A DNA stretch of 64,000 nucleotides, taken from Richelia sinica FACHB-800. GTDB taxonomy: Bacteria; Cyanobacteriota; Cyanobacteriia; Cyanobacteriales; Nostocaceae. A model generated the notes under the pieces. That model ran no database searches and was not told where the DNA came from. It saw only the letters and a program-made list of their open reading frames with translations. Of this stretch, positions 63,727 to 64,000 are shown piece by piece. The position numbers were made by a program, and so were the translations under genes. Numbering within the stretch: position 1 is the stretch's first letter; each line of letters opens with the position of its first letter. The DNA lies in assembly GCF_014698825.1 (NCBI RefSeq), contig NZ_JACJTT010000005.1:154751-218750 (forward strand), given 5' to 3'.

Positions 63727-63822
63727 ACCCAGGGGTTTAGAGGTAATTTTAATTAGATATAGGGCTAATCTACTGATAAATTGCACTTATCAAGCAGTTA
63801 AGTAAATTTTTTCTCAAACTTA

Positions 63823-63851
63823 TTTACAATTCGTTACATTTTCTCTAAGAT
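63823..63851 (+). promoter_or_regulatory. psbA promoter
   Basis: TTTACA at 63823-63828 (-35) and TAAGAT at 63846-63851 (-10), 17 bp apart, about 57 bp before the psbA ATG. Spacing and hexamers fit a sigma-70-type promoter, with an untranslated leader of roughly 50 bases, as is usual for light-regulated psbA genes. Confidence 0.7.
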
Positions 63852-63908
63852 AAAAATCATCATAAATCATTATTCCTGTCCAAATTTACAAACCGCAATC
63901 ATAAAGAC

Positions 63909-64000
63909 ATGACAGCAACCTTACAACAGCGCCAAAGCGCCAACGTATGGGATCGCTTTTGCGAATTCATCACCAGCACCAACAACCGCTTATACATCGG
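63909..64000 (+). CDS. psbA: Photosystem II D1 protein (partial, 5' end)
   Basis: The first 30 codons of psb[21 protein letters not shown] followed by [11 protein letters not shown]. This N-terminus is characteristic of cyanobacterial D1, the reaction-centre protein that binds the P680 chlorophylls and the manganese cluster. The rest lies beyond the window. Which copy of the psbA family this is cannot be told from so short a stretch. Confidence 0.95.
   Translation, partial: MTATLQQRQSANVWDRFCEFITSTNNRLYI

Overview
The window is chromosomal DNA from a filamentous, probably heterocyst-forming cyanobacterium of the order Nostocales (Anabaena/Nostoc/Dolichospermum-like). The evidence is the start of psbA (photosystem II D1) at the right end, cyanophycin synthetase and cyanophycinase, a Flv3/Flv1 flavodiiron pair, a cyanobacterial Omp85, many copies of the HIP1 octamer GCGATCGC, and dispersed repeats typical of the group. 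Base composition is AT-rich by eye. I see no rRNA gene, convincing tRNA gene, CRISPR array or intact transposase.

Left part (1-28 kb): a DyP-type peroxidase, a membrane protein and a secreted glucoamylase with a starch-binding domain; tpiA and folP; a stomatin-like SPFH protein; a TetR repressor divergent from a cytochrome P450, with operator-like palindromes on a strong promoter; gyrA overlapping lnt; an Mrr-type restriction endonuclease; aspS; a pentapeptide-repeat gene split by one in-frame stop; cphB-cphA (nitrogen storage polymer turnover); trmD and ispF.

Middle part (28-47 kb): a peptide/nickel-type binding lipoprotein, larB and argH with two MITE-like elements between them; a Nudix hydrolase and an alpha/beta hydrolase; a Ser/Thr kinase fused to a SUMF1/FGE-type C-type-lectin-fold domain. 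The last ~90 bp of that kinase gene have the codon signature of a diversity-generating retroelement (DGR) variable region, with no reverse transcriptase in the window. Then come a PIN-domain toxin-antitoxin pair, coaX, and flv3 and flv1 separated by a DUF433 antitoxin-like gene and the decayed remains of its toxin partner.

Right part (47-64 kb): purC; an envelope cluster omp85-lpxC-fabZ-lpxA-lpxB (outer-membrane protein assembly and lipid A synthesis); a solitary cytosine-C5 methyltransferase; a membrane protein of unknown function; a response-regulator/histidine-kinase hybrid; endonuclease V; two FHA-domain proteins, the second fused to a flavin-dependent oxidoreductase-like domain; an SGNH esterase; a small membrane protein; and psbA running off the edge behind a clear sigma-70-type promoter.

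Most genes are core cyanobacterial metabolism. The unusual content lies in the kinase-SUMF1 gene with its probable DGR variable region, the decaying toxin-antitoxin module inside the flavodiiron locus, the nonsense-split pentapeptide gene, the P450/TetR control region, the FHA-flavoprotein fusion, and several families of palindromic repeats and MITEs.
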